A DNA stretch of 64,000 nt, taken from the NCBI RefSeq assembly GCF_902459505.1, contig NC_047094.1, positions 67,725,006 through 67,789,005 on the forward strand, given 5' to 3'. How positions within the stretch are numbered: the first letter of the stretch is position 1; the number at the start of each line of letters is the position of its first letter. The notes under the pieces were generated by a model. It saw nothing but the letters and a program-made list of their open reading frames with translations. It did not search any database and had not been told where the DNA came from. The stretch is from Geotrypetes seraphini (lineage: Eukaryota > Chordata > Amphibia > Gymnophiona > Dermophiidae). The position numbers and the translations under genes are program-made. Shown here piece after piece: positions 34,314 through 44,990 of the stretch.

Positions 34314-34755
34314 AAAGACACAATCAATTAAGGTAGGACATGCCTAAGGTATCACATGTGGTGATTCATTACTGCAGATTTTTATTCAGCTAAGTACCAG
34401 GAGTTTTTTTTGCCACATTTTTGTATTATTATACATTTTTGCCTTGGGTCTGCGGGTTTGGCTACATTGGGGTATTGCATGCCAAGTGAGGTATAATTTT
34501 ATTCCTGGCACTTTATTTATGTGAACACTGTTTTCATTTATTATTACACTAATTTGCACACGTGAGCGCCTCGATGATGGTGTGGGGATGGCGTTGCCGG
34601 CTCTGCTCCTAGCAAGCATCAGAGCTGCTCTTTAGAGCTTACAACCCTACACTGAGGGTGCTATTTAATTGATTGGTTATATATTGAATCTTACCGAAGA
34701 AGCCAGGTTGCTCACTAGACATGCGCCATGTCCTACCTTAATTGATTGTGTCTTT
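34314..34755. repeat. Inverted repeat, 29 bp arms
   Basis: The arm at 34314-34342 (ending AAGGTAGGACATG) is the exact reverse complement of 34727-34755. The spacing is about 385 bp. Possibly a decayed foldback element. Confidence 0.6.
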
Positions 34756-34879
34756 CAAGTACCAAATATTTCCTTTGGGGTTTATGTTGTTGGTTCTGAA
34801 GAAAGACATGGTTTTGTAGGGTGGAAATTTACAATTGCTTATTGTTATACACCCTGCTATATTAAGTTGTTGGCGATAT

Positions 34880-35420
34880 AACTCTGATTTAAGTAAATCT
34901 CTGTACTGGGTCATTCTGTGTTCATTTCAGAGTTCTTGATCATTCTAATTTCAAATGTTTTCTGTTCTGTACTCTTGAAGTTTCCATTATTGTAAGGCCT
35001 ATATATAAAGACATTCAAAATGAAGCATTATTAATATGAGCTTGTTATAAATGTACTGTACATGAGGCAACTGAAAAAATGTATAGGGAGTGCTAAAGCA
35101 GTGAAATGAGCCAAAAGTTAAAAGGTTTATCAGTCTTTATAGACATACCATAAGCGATTACAAAAAATCACTACAATGACAGCTCAGTAGATGTACTCAA
35201 AGAAGCGTGTCATATGTAGATGAAGCTAATCTGATTAAAAAGGTTTCGCCTACTGCCAGGGCAAGTCTAACCAAAAGGCAGACTAGGCATAGCCTTGAGT
35301 GGTAAAGAGCAGTTGTCCAGGCCCTGACAGGCACATAATTCAAAGAATCATCAGTGCTTGTTCTTACCTGCAAAGCGAGCAGGCACCTTTCAAATAAGGC
35401 AGACTTCCATAGCGCCCCTC
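34880..35420. other. Intergenic, nothing recognised
   Basis: AT-rich, with no secure motif. Confidence 0.4.
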
Positions 35421-35429
35421 TAAACTGGC

Positions 35430-36345
35430 ACAGCAGATGGAGACAGAACCAATGAACTTCAACTTATTCTATAAGTGGGCTGTGAAGTTTAAAGCAAAAC
35501 AATAGATCCTGCCAGACAAACACAAAGAACCGCACATACTTTTAACCTGCTTTTCAGCAAAAACAGAAAGGAGATATAAAATGCTCAAACAACAAGGAGC
35601 AAAGAAAGCAAAAGAAAAGCTCAGTATAACATCAAATAGGTTCTAAATCCCCAAACCCTTTTCAACCTGAGACACATCAAATTAGAGTGTCATTTTAAAA
35701 AATATCACAAGTTTTTTCTGAAATTTCTGATGAAGTCTCAGGACTGAAGAAAGGAGGTGGAGATCCACAGGACATTATTACTTTAAAGGACTTATGGGAT
35801 ATAAAATATGGTATGGGGGGAATGTTAAAATCAGTCATTGCTCAGAATCAGAGATTTTCTCAGGAAGTTGTAAACAATAAATGTGGATTCAAATATATTA
35901 ACTTTAGATAAACCTTGATTATGAAACTTTAAGAAAAAAAGATGTAGATTTTTGTGGGGCAAAATGTCTCCAGGGCCATCCAATTTAGGAGACAAAGCTT
36001 TGAAACCTAAAGTTTTGGCCTTGGATGCAACTTTATTTTTCTAAAGTTTCCGAAACAATTTTATTTTTGAAGATTCTTTACAACTTAAACTATTTCTTAA
36101 ATCATAAGAGCAGCAGTAACTGGTGAAATGAGGAAATAAAAAGTGTAATATTGTGCCTTTAATGATGAGAAGATATTTTCTTCTTTATTTTCTGTAAAAG
36201 ATAAGTTATGCTTCTCTCCCTTAAAGTGGACTTGATTGGAATTATGTAATTTTTCTTTTATTAATTGAGGTGTTATCTAATATTCTGTATTCTTTCTTAA
36301 ATACAAGATATAAAGAAGATATAAATAAAAAAAAGTTAAGTCCTA
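35430..36345 (+). mobile_element. Second L1 ORF1-only (HAL1-like) copy, decayed
   Basis: The ORF1-like text includes ISDEVSGLKKGGGDPQDIIT and LKDLWDIKYG (about 35727-35815) and a C-terminal LKPKVLALDATLF (about 36003). The 3' UTR has TTAAAGTGGACTTGATTGG, which resembles the 3' UTR of the copy at 24.5 kb, and an A-rich end (about 36325-36340). There is no ORF2. The 5' part (35490-35640, ACTTTTAACCTGCTTTTCAG) recurs at 40298-40450. Confidence 0.65.
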
Positions 36346-36509
36346 GCCAATATGGTCATATTTTATAAATTACACAGATATAAAACAACTCCACCTAAAA
36401 AAGGTCTCGGACACTAAGGCAAACTTCTTAAAAACAAACATGCTCTTGGCACGTATACCTGCACACATATCTACTACATCTATGCAATTTTATTACTTAC
36501 TACTATACC

Positions 36510-36800
36510 ATTTATTATTTCTATAGCACTACCAGGCGCACGCCACGCTGTACATGAAACATGCAAGAGACGGTCCCTGCTCGCAAGAGCTTACAATCTA
36601 TGACAGAAATAACGTAACGAGGCAAATCACACGATTCTGGTTGTGAGTTGTGAATATAGGTTTAGCTTCCTGAGCGCCCTTCAAACAAACCCTGATGTGA
36701 CTTGATTTGCCTCGTTACGTTATTTCTACTGTAGGATTTTTGGCAAAAATTTAGTGTATTTGTTGTGTACAATCTATGACAGACAGGACAAAAAGGGTGG
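36510..36800 (+). mobile_element. LINE/SINE 3' fragment interrupted by a foldback
   Basis: TATTTCTATAGCACTACCAG, GCGCACGC and GAGCTTACAATCTATGACAG form a common vertebrate LINE/SINE-type tail. It is broken by the insert 36607-36767. Confidence 0.5.
36607..36767. mobile_element. 161 bp foldback insertion with 15 bp TSD
   Basis: The direct repeat TACAATCTATGACAG at 36592-36606 and 36768-36782 brackets it exactly. Inside, AAATAACGTAACGAGGCAAA (36607-) pairs with TTTGCCTCGTTACGTTATTT (ending 36725), followed by a tail of about 40 bases. The layout (arm, loop, arm, tail, 14-15 bp TSD) is the same as at 32696. Confidence 0.8.
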
Positions 36801-37079
36801 AACCTATACTTCCACCTGTAGAACATGGCATTATCTTCAAAGTGCTTAAATGGAATAATTCTTTTTCAGACTCACACCAACGGTAAAATAGAACTACAGC
36901 GTGTAGAAAGGTCTTGGAAATTACAAACGGAAAGGCTGTAAGCGTGGGAACCTACAGTACGTGTGCAAGTACATAACTATTCTGGGCGACACCGTGCAGG
37001 CTCGTGGTGCTCTTCAACCACTGGAAACACGCGAACGAGCGCAGTTCCAGGCAAAGAGGAGGAAGCAGACATTCAACAA

Positions 37080-37380
37080 CAACAACAAAATCCCCGCCGG
37101 CTCCGACATACTTTATGTCGCTCTACGCGTCCTACAGTCAAACTCGTTTATTGGAGTCGCCAACGGCGGCGACCAACCGGTGTCCACGCCCCCTTCTGAC
37201 GCATCTTCCTGTTTCCGGAAAGGGGCGGGGACGCGGCAGAAGGGACGCTCCAGGGCTGCTGCTTGCAACTTGTTGGAATTGCTGCCGCGGCCGGCGACTT
37301 CAAAACCAAGTTTGAATGTAGGATGCGGGAGGACGGGTTTGAGAATGAGGGAGCGATGTGGGACCCGGGGAAGTTAAGGG
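37080..37380 (+). promoter_or_regulatory. GC-rich promoter of the ZBTB gene (probable)
   Basis: A CpG-dense patch stands in otherwise AT-rich DNA. It has an ETS-like TTTCCGGAA (37212-37220), a GC box GGGGCGGGG (37222-37230) and CTTCCTGTTTCC. There is no TATA box, as expected for a housekeeping-type promoter. The first exon would start here and splice to 37817; I cannot fix the donor. Open frames across it are composition artefacts. Confidence 0.6.
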
Positions 37381-37483
37381 GGAGCAATACCGGAAGGGAT
37401 ACGGGCTCTTTGAACAAAGGGGTCCCCAGAAAGCGGGGCAAACACCACCAGGAGACAGTAACAGAGATGAGTGAAATGCATAG

Positions 37484-37690
37484 AAGATGACACGGGGACA
37501 GATTTGTCCCCGCAGGATCTGTCTAAATCCGCGTCCTGTCCCTGCCCCACCCCCGCAAGCTCTGTCCTCAACTGCACGAGCCTCAAACACATGATTTTAA
37601 AGTGTTCCAGGTTTGTGCAGATGAGGACGGGATGGAGATGGATCCCAAGGGGACGGGGACAAATTTGTCCCTGTGTCCTCCATGTGGATA
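37484..37690. mobile_element. hAT-like MITE (GAATGACACGGGGAC family)
   Basis: The left end AGAAGATGACACGGGGACAG and the right end GGGACAAATTTGTCCCTGTG are imperfect reverse complements and match the family at 8480 and 54883. It sits in the presumed 5' UTR intron of the ZBTB gene. Confidence 0.6.
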
Positions 37691-37830
37691 TCAGAGATGT
37701 ACAGAACATAGGTTCCAGAAATATTTGGGGGCAGGATGTTCTGCTTTTTAGTCCTGATGTCTGTATAACTACCTATATACAAGAATAAATACATCCTCTT
37801 GTTTTATTTTTCCTAGGAGTTTTTGCAAGG

Positions 37831-39033
37831 ATGCCCCCACTTCCCTCTGACATTTTACATTTTCGGTTCCCGAGCTTCGGTGATTCAGTGATGCGGGAGA
37901 TGCAGCAGCTGCGGCAGCAGGAGCGCTTCTGTGATGTGACTGTACAAATTGATGGTGTAGCTGTGCATGGCCACCGTGTGGTTTTTGCAGCCTGCTCACC
38001 CTTCCTTCGGGACCAGTTCCTATTAGATAGCTCACGGGAACTGGAGTTCTCTGTTTCCCAGAGTCCTGGGGTAGGGCGACAGTTGCTGCTGTCTTGTTAC
38101 ACAGGAGCCTTGGAGGTACCTGTACAAGAGCTGGTCAGCTACCTCGCAGCTGCCAGCTTCTTGCGGATGGGCCACATTGTGGAACAGTGCACCCAAGCAG
38201 TCTCCCGTTATCTGGCACCTAAAATTGAGGAGTGTAAGGAAGATAATTTGTCTGTGATGCAGCAAGGCCTCACCTTGTCTGAGGAAGAGATGCCAGACTG
38301 CGAGGATGGTCAAACGGTGACTGACACTTCAGACAGTGAAATGAACTCAAAGTTGACTTGCAAGGTGGAGTCTGCAGGGACAGTGATCCCCAGTCCCTCA
38401 CCCAAAATCTCCTTGTCATTCATTAACTCTGCTATGGAGATCACCAGGAGCTATCTGCAAAGCTATTATGAAGAGGAGGAGGTCATGGACTCCAGAGTGA
38501 GCAGTGCAGCAGGAGAGCGCCACATTCAGGGCTTTGACTCTAACCAAACCTCCTCACTTCAGCGGAGTTTCCCAATTCGGCGCCTGCATGGTATGGAGAA
38601 GATGCGTAGGGTCAGTGTACAATCAGGATCCTCCAGGAGAGAGCCAGATCTGGAGTGCTCCTACCGTTGTCCACGATGTGAGAATGTATTCCGGCACCTA
38701 GGTGCTTTCATGAGCCATGTGAGAGAACACAAGCTTTTTCTCTGCCTGCGTTGTGGCAAGGTTTTCACTCAGAAGAGCAACCTGACCCGCCACAGCCGTG
38801 TGCACACAGGCTACAAGCCTTTCCAGTGTGCTGTATGCCATAAGTCCTTCACACAAAATGCTACATTGCAGGATCACCTTAACCTCCACAATGGCATTAA
38901 ACCCCACAAGTGCAATTACTGTGATGTGCATTTTACCCACAAGCCAGGCCTGCGGCGCCATCTGAAGGAACTCCATGGCAAGAGCAGTGTGGACAATAGC
39001 AATGAGATTGAGGAGGTCACTGTTGGCTTCTAG
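37831..39033 (+). CDS. BTB/POZ and C2H2 zinc finger protein, ZBTB6/ZBTB26-like
   Basis: 400 residues in one exon, complete. The BTB domain spans about residues 14-130 (QQERFCDVTVQIDGVAVHGH, SPFLRDQFLLDSS, LLLSCYTGALEVPVQELVSY). Then an acidic linker (about 140-270). Four C2H2 fingers lie at about 277-385: YRCPRCENVFRHLG, FLCLRCGKVFTQKSNLTRH, FQCAVCHKSFTQNATLQDH and HKCNYCDVHFTHKPGLRRH. Finger order and the NYCD/HKPGLRRHLKELHGK end match ZBTB26, with ZBTB6 and ZBTB12 the next nearest as recalled. Likely a nuclear DNA-binding transcriptional regulator that dimerises by BTB. The ATG follows an acceptor TTTTCCTAG at 37816, so the first intron is in the 5' UTR. Chosen ATG: first in the exon, with BTB starting soon after. 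It may be a ZBTB26 paralogue; orthology needs a tree. Confidence 0.93.
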   Translation: MPPLPSDILHFRFPSFGDSVMREMQQLRQQERFCDVTVQIDGVAVHGHRVVFAACSPFLRDQFLLDSSRELEFSVSQSPGVGRQLLLSCYTGALEVPVQELVSYLAAASFLRMGHIVEQCTQAVSRYLAPKIEECKEDNLSVMQQGLTLSEEEMPDCEDGQTVTDTSDSEMNSKLTCKVESAGTVIPSPSPKISLSFINSAMEITRSYLQSYYEEEEVMDSRVSSAAGERHIQGFDSNQTSSLQRSFPIRRLHGMEKMRRVSVQSGSSRREPDLECSYRCPRCENVFRHLGAFMSHVREHKLFLCLRCGKVFTQKSNLTRHSRVHTGYKPFQCAVCHKSFTQNATLQDHLNLHNGIKPHKCNYCDVHFTHKPGLRRHLKELHGKSSVDNSNEIEEVTVGF

Positions 39034-40140
39034 CTGCTTGCTACATGTTGGACCACTAAAAGCCCCCTGTTAGTATCTATCACAGCTTATACATTAACCA
39101 TGAGGCAGTCACTGTGAGTTCCAGGTAAAGCATGAGATTACTATGGCCCTCAAGTGATCTGGCAGGGTGTGAACATTTACCAGTAAGGAAATAGAGATTA
39201 ATTTAAGTTCTATTGAACTCTCCCTCCATGTTATTATGGAAATCTCTTAGACTTCATATATCTCAGGGTGTTGTAGCTCTCACTGTGCATATTCACTGAG
39301 CCTGCTGTGGGGAAAGGGAAAAACGAAATAGCCTAGATCCAAAATGCTAAATATTCATTTTTTGTGGATTTCACTGACTGATCATTTGAGGAAGGGGATG
39401 GGACAAGGCCCTGCTCCCATCTGTACCTAAATATACATATGTTAAGCATTACTTGCTACATCCACATAGTGAAGTGATGGTTTTGAACTGACAGCATCCA
39501 TCTCAGATTGATCCTTATCTGTTTCTCACAGAGTCAGCCAGCAGCTGATTGGAGGGGAGAGAGTGCATTGTTTGCTGGCAGAAAAAGGGGTGGGTGGTAC
39601 AGAATCATCTGTTGCATCACTATGTAGTCCAGAGCATGCTCTAGCTAGCAGCCATTAGGAATTGGGGGAGGGGGTGCAGGGTGCTCTCCTGAGAAAGGGG
39701 TGTGGGTTTTGTACAGCACTTGGCTTCTTTCTTCAGCTGTTGCTAGGATAGAGGAGCACAAGTGACATTAAGTACTTGTCATCTCTGTGATTGCTATGGA
39801 TAGATGTGATGTTGAGCACTTGATGGGGTCAGAGATGGTGTAAAGGATTCTGTCTTGTAATTGTGTGTGAAGCCAAGAGCTCTCTACCCCTACAACTGCT
39901 GATGGGTAGTAGTTTTGAAGCATCAGGGGTATTTGAATTTTGCCTCATCCATCAGGGAAATCTCTAATGGGTTGTTAGCTGTGTTCTGTTTGCTCTGGGC
40001 ATGGCAAGGTCTGTTAATCCCTTTCCCATTCTCAACAGTTATTCTTCCTCCACAAAGAGGCATAACTTGTTCACCGCAGTTTATTTTAGAAACAGGTATG
40101 GGCCTGTACTTCCCCTGTAATTATTTCCCATGACCCTGCA
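39034..40140 (+). other. Probable 3' UTR of the ZBTB gene
   Basis: Repeat-free single-copy-looking sequence after the stop. I see no AATAAA before the repeat that starts near 40141, so the end is undefined. Confidence 0.45.
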
Positions 40141-40297
40141 CCAGGTGCGGCTCAAGGCAATCTGCTGCCTGGGACAAGGAATGAGTTGGCGCTCTCCACC
40201 CCCACATCTAAAGTGAGGGTGGAGAAAGAGCTGCCCCAACTACTAGGTAAGACTGACCAGCTGTCTAGGGAAGCAGCTTCTTAGAGGGTATCAGCAA

Positions 40298-40450
40298 AGC
40301 AATAAATCCTGCCAAACTCAAAGAACCATGTTTCGGTGTTTCTATCCTCATATACTTTAACCTGCTTTTTTGCAAAAACACAAAGATGCAAGAGCTCAAT
40401 AAGAAGCAAAAAGAAGAAGAGTAAAAAAAAGGCTCAGTTTAACACACCAT
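40298..40450 (+). mobile_element. HAL1-like L1 5' fragment
   Basis: GCAATAAATCCTGCCAAACT, CAAAGAACC, ACTTTAACCTGCTTTTTTGC and AAAAACACAAAG match 35500-35640 ahead of the ORF1-only copy. Just upstream, 40141-40297 looks like a decayed MITE (CAGGTGCGGCTCAAGGCAAT). Confidence 0.5.
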
Positions 40451-40893
40451 AATAAAATTAGTTATATGGGAGCTGATATTATAAGGCACTGGATAAATGC
40501 TTATTACAGAGATAGTCAGTGGATTCTCTAAACGGTACCAATGTTTTAGGCAACAATAGGTGCCCAAGCTCAGTAAAAAACAAAACACGGTTTAAATGAT
40601 GTTTTTAACCGAATTTCAAGGTACTTAGCATTGCCCCATCTCCTTTCCCCACAAACAAGGTCTAGCACATCCCCACATCTCCCCCCCCCCCGCCCCAAGC
40701 AAAGTCCAGCACATCCTCATGTACCCACTAGCTCCTCTCCCTATACCCTATCCAGATCTAGCAGATCTCTCTTTATCCAGATCTAGCACAGCTCCCTCAC
40801 CTCACCTCCACAATGTGTCCAGTGCCACCCCTCAAACCCCTCCCCCCCAGATATCCAAATCTGCCTGGATCACTATCAACAGCAGTAATTAAG
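40451..40893. other. C-rich intergenic DNA
   Basis: CCCCCC runs (40681-40692) and imperfect repeats of TCTAGCACATCC and TAGCAGATC. No gene seen. Confidence 0.4.
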
Positions 40894-43340
40894 GCATAAG
40901 AATAGCCTTACTGGGTCAGATCAATGATCCATCAAGCCCAGTAGCCCGTTCTCACGGTGGCCAAAACCCAAGGAGTAGCAACATTCCATGCTACCGATCC
41001 AGGGCAAGCAGTGGCTTCCCCCATGTCTTTATCAATTACAGACTATGGACTTATCCTCCAGGAAGTCTTTCAAACCTTTCTTAAAACCAGCTATGCTATC
41101 CGCTCTTACCACAACCTCTGGCAATGTGTTCCAGAGCTTAACTATTCTCTGAGTGAAAAAAATTTCCTCATATTGGTTTTAAAAAGTATTTCCCTGTAAC
41201 TTCATCAAGTGACCCCTAGTCTTTGTAATTTTTGATGGAGTGAAAAATTGATCCACTTGTACCTTTTCTGCTCCACTCAGGATTTTGTAGACTTCAATCA
41301 TATCTCCCTTCAGCCGTTTCTTTTTCAAGCTGAAGAGCCCTAACCATTTTAGTCTTTCCTCATACGAGAGGAGTTCCATCCCCTTTATCATCTTGGTCAC
41401 TCTTCCTTGAACCTTTTCTAGCACCACTATATCCTTCTTGAGATAAGGAGACCAGAATTGAACGCAATACTCCAGATGAGGTCGCACCATGGAGCAAAAC
41501 AGGGCCATTATAACATTCTTAGTCTTCTTAACCATCCCTTTTTTAATAATTCCTAGCATCCTGTTTGCTTTTTTGGCCACCGCCACACATTGAGCAGAAG
41601 GTTTCATCATATTGTCTACAATGATACCCAGATCATTTTCTTGGGCGCTAACCCCCAAGATGGACCCTAGCATCCGGTAACTATGATTCAAGTTATTCTT
41701 CCCAATTTCCATCACTTTGCATTTGTTCACATTAAATTTCATCTGCCATTTGGACGCCCAGTCTTCCAATTTCCTAAGGTCCGCCTGGAATTTTTCACAA
41801 TCTGCATGCATTGTAACAACTTTGAACAGTTTAGTGTCATCTGCAAATTTAATCACCTCGTCGTTCCAATTTCCAGATCATTTATAAATAAGTTAAATAG
41901 AACCAATCCCAGTACAGACCCCTGCAGCACTCCACTGTGTACTCTCCTCCATTGAGAAAAATGACCATTTAACCATACCTTCTGTTTTCTATCAGATAAC
42001 CAATTTCTAATCCACAACTGAACTTTGCCACCTATCCCATGACACTTTAATTTTCTCAGGAACCTCTCATGAGGAACTTTATCAAAAGCTTTTTGAAAAT
42101 CTAGATACACTATATCAACTGGCTCACCTTTATCCACATGTTTATCACACCATCAAAGAAGTCAAACAAATTGGTGAGGCATGATCTCCCTCGGCTGAAC
42201 CCATACTGACTCCGTCTCATTAAATCATGTTTGTCTACATGTTCCACAATTTTATTTTTTTATCATTGTTTCTACCATTTTGCCCATCACTGAAGTGAGG
42301 CTTACCGGTCTGTAATTTCGTGGATCTCCCCTGGAGCCCTTTTTAAAAATTGGTGTAAAATTGGCCACCCTCCAATCTTCAGGTACTATAAACAATTTTA
42401 GCGACAGGTTACAGATTACTAACAGCAGGTCAGCAATTTCATGTTTGAGTTCTTTTAGTACCCTGGGATGTATGCCATCGAGTCCAGGCGATTTATCACT
42501 TTTTAACTTGTCGATTTGGCTTAGTACATCTTCCAAATTCACTGAGATTTCTTTCAGTTTCTCTGCATCATCACCCTTGAAAACCATTTCCGGTTCATGT
42601 AGATCTCTTACATCTTCTTCCGTAAAGACCAAAGCAAAGAATTAATTCAATCTTTCCGCTATGGCCGTATCCTCCCTGAGCACCCCTTTTGCTCCTTGAT
42701 CATCCAACAGTCCCACAGATTCCTTTACAGGTTTTCTGCTTCTGATGTACCTAAAAAAAATTGTTATGAGTTTTTGCCTCTTTTGCAAGTTTCTCTTCAT
42801 ATTCTTTCTTAGCTGTCTTTATAAAAGCTTTGCATCTAACTTGCCAGTGCTTATGTTTATTCTTATTTTCTTCATTCAGATCCTTTTTCCATTCTTTAAA
42901 GGATGTTTTTTTGGCTCTAATAGCCTCTTTCACTCCACCTTTTACCCACACCGGCTCTTGTTTCCACCTTTGCTAATACATGGAATACATCTGGTCTGGG
43001 CTTCCACAATGGTATTTTTAAATAACATCCACGCCTGGTTTACAGTCCCAACCTTTGCAATTGATCCTTTTAGCTTCTTTTTAACCATTTTCCTCATTTT
43101 ATCATAGTCGCCCTTTTCGAAAATTAAACGCCCCTACAGTAAATTTATTTTGCTATGTTACTTCCGGTATCAGCTCAAATTTGATCATGTTATGATCACT
43201 GTTTCCAAGCAGACCCAACACAGTTAACTCCTGTACTGTCTTTCATTCCACTAAGGACCAAATCTAAAATAGCACCCCCTCTTGTCGGTTTCCGAACCAG
43301 TTGTTCCAAGAAGCAGTCATTTATGACCGGTGTCGAGCAC
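40894..43340 (-). mobile_element. CR1 LINE, about 2.4 kb, EN-RT linker to 3' end
   Basis: On the - strand it reads from a linker (KKTSFKEWKKDLNEENKNK, 42951-42751), through an RT part with GLDGIHPRVLKEL and NYRPVSLTSVMGK, then [19 protein letters not shown] and [14 protein letters not shown], then FADDTKL and the C-terminal LGLFSLKKKRLKGDMIEV. The 3' end is at 40894. The RT is split over at least three frames (42632-42252, 42137-41853, 41856-41179), so it is inactive. The 5' end is truncated near 43340. This subfamily differs from those at 5664 and 23055. Confidence 0.9.
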
Positions 43341-44790
43341 TCCTTTCCAGTGTCCTGCGCTCGCCACTGCTAGTGATCCAGGGAAGTTTGGAAAGGTGAG
43401 CAGGAGGGAGGAGGATTAAAGATGTTTCACCTGTGAGGAAGAGGAGTCTCCTCTCTGGTTTGTTTACCATCTTTGTGCTCTCCTATCTCCAACCCCTCCA
43501 CCTAGTAATATGCCTAGGGTATGTGACACCCGTGGCCGATCATTTTTTAATACCCTCCCATATAAAAAGAGATTGGAGGAGCACCCCCTAGAAGCTACAC
43601 CCAGGGCCGCTTCTTTCTCCCCCTCACTCCCCTTGGTACACTACTGCCTGTGGAAGGGGTTTTTGGTGTCCAAACGTTAGTAAAACATTTATTAAAATTA
43701 GTCCAATAAAAAGATTGCCTTATTTCCATTATCAATATAGCTATAATACTACTTTATTCTAAAGCAACAAAAAATATATATATATTTTTTCTACCTTTTG
43801 TCGTCTCTGGTTTCTGCTTTCCTCATCTCTTCACTCTCCATTATATCTAGTGTCCACCCTCTTTCTCTGTCCCTTCCATTTTTTTCTGTTTCCACTCCCT
43901 CCCCCACTCCACTCTCTCCCTTCTCCTTTCCTTTCCTTCCCTCCTTCCCATCCCCAACTCACCCCATGGTCTGGCATCTGCTTCCCTTCCCCATGCCCTG
44001 AGATCTCTCTCCTCTCTTCTTCCATCTCTCCCTCCCTCTCCATATTCTGATATCTTGTCTTTCCTTTCCCTCCCTCCTTCCTTGCTTGCTTTCTTTCTGC
44101 TTTGTCTGACATTTCTGTCTCTTTCCCCCCCCCTCTAGTCCCTGGCATCTCTGTCTCCTTATTTTCCCTCTCCCCATGCCTTTGCATCTCTTCCTCCCCC
44201 TCCATGGCCTGGCATCTCCTTTCCTTCCCCATAGTCCTGGCATCTCTCTTTCATCTCCTCTCCCTTCCCTGGTCTTCCTTCTCCTTCCCAACCCAAGCTG
44301 GTGCAGCATTTATCTCCCCCTCCCTGCCTCTCTTTGTCATCCTCTAATCGTCAGCAAAACGTTCACAATTCGCTGCTCATGCCGGCGTCAGGCCTTCCTC
44401 TCTGCTTTGTCCCGCCTACTTCCTGTTTTCATGAAAGCAGGATCCAGTAGAGAGGAAGGCCCAATGCCGACAGCCGTGAATTGTGAGCTCTGCTGCCGTG
44501 AAGAAGTTCTTGACACTGACGCTGGTCCTCAGAAGAGTCATCGGAGCATTTCCTGCCCTGCTGCCGACCCTGGAGTGTTCTCAGCACTGCATTCCACCTC
44601 TCAGACTTAACTTCCTTATTCCTCAGGGGTGGAATGCAGGGGTGGCAAGAAGACTAGGGCCGGCAGCAGGGCAGTGTTTGTATACCACTGCTGCTGTTGG
44701 CCATGTTTACGTAGGGGGATGGAAGGAGAGGTGCCAAAATTGCCACCCCCTGTAAAGTACCGCCTGAGGCCACTGCCTCAATTTGCCTCA
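43341..44790. other. Pyrimidine-rich tract and palindrome, probable MITE interior
   Basis: 43800-44340 is almost pure C/T on +, so its long open frames are composition artefacts. At 44366-44408 and 44447-44487 two arms (CACAATTC, GGCCTTCCTCTCT) pair around a loop containing ACTTCCTGTTTTC. The right end near 44760-44815 (GCCTCAATTTGCCTCATTAT) looks like a hAT-type terminus, but the left end is not found. Confidence 0.4.
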
Positions 44791-44815
44791 TTATAGGGCC
44801 ACCCCTGCCCTGCAA

Positions 44816-44990
44816 GCTAGTATGTTTTGAGTTAGGATAAAAGCTTGTATCGAAAAAACGTATACTATAACTATGGCAAATTGTAACCTGTTAACTGTAT
44901 ATTATGTATGTTAATCTATAACCCATTATGAGCTGTTTTGGGAAAACGGGATAGAAAATTAAATAAATAAATAAACAAACAACATTTAGC
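44816..44990 (+). mobile_element. LINE/SINE 3' tail with (AAAT)n
   Basis: CATTATGAGCTGTTTTGGGA, then AAACGGGATAGAAAATTAAA and TAAATAAATAAACAAAC is a retroposon 3' end of the type also seen in the SINE at 33866. Confidence 0.5.

Noticed and set aside
34300-34340. Further hammerhead motif (TTCTGAAGAAAGACAC)
   Set aside because: CTGAAGA is present but there is no stem II followed by GAAAC.
36961-37377. 138-codon frame over the ZBTB promoter
   Set aside because: No domain; GC-rich promoter composition explains it, and three frames are open at once.
43831-44309. Long - strand frames rich in Glu/Arg/Lys/Gly
   Set aside because: A pyrimidine-rich + strand gives stop-poor purine-rich codons; no conserved motif.
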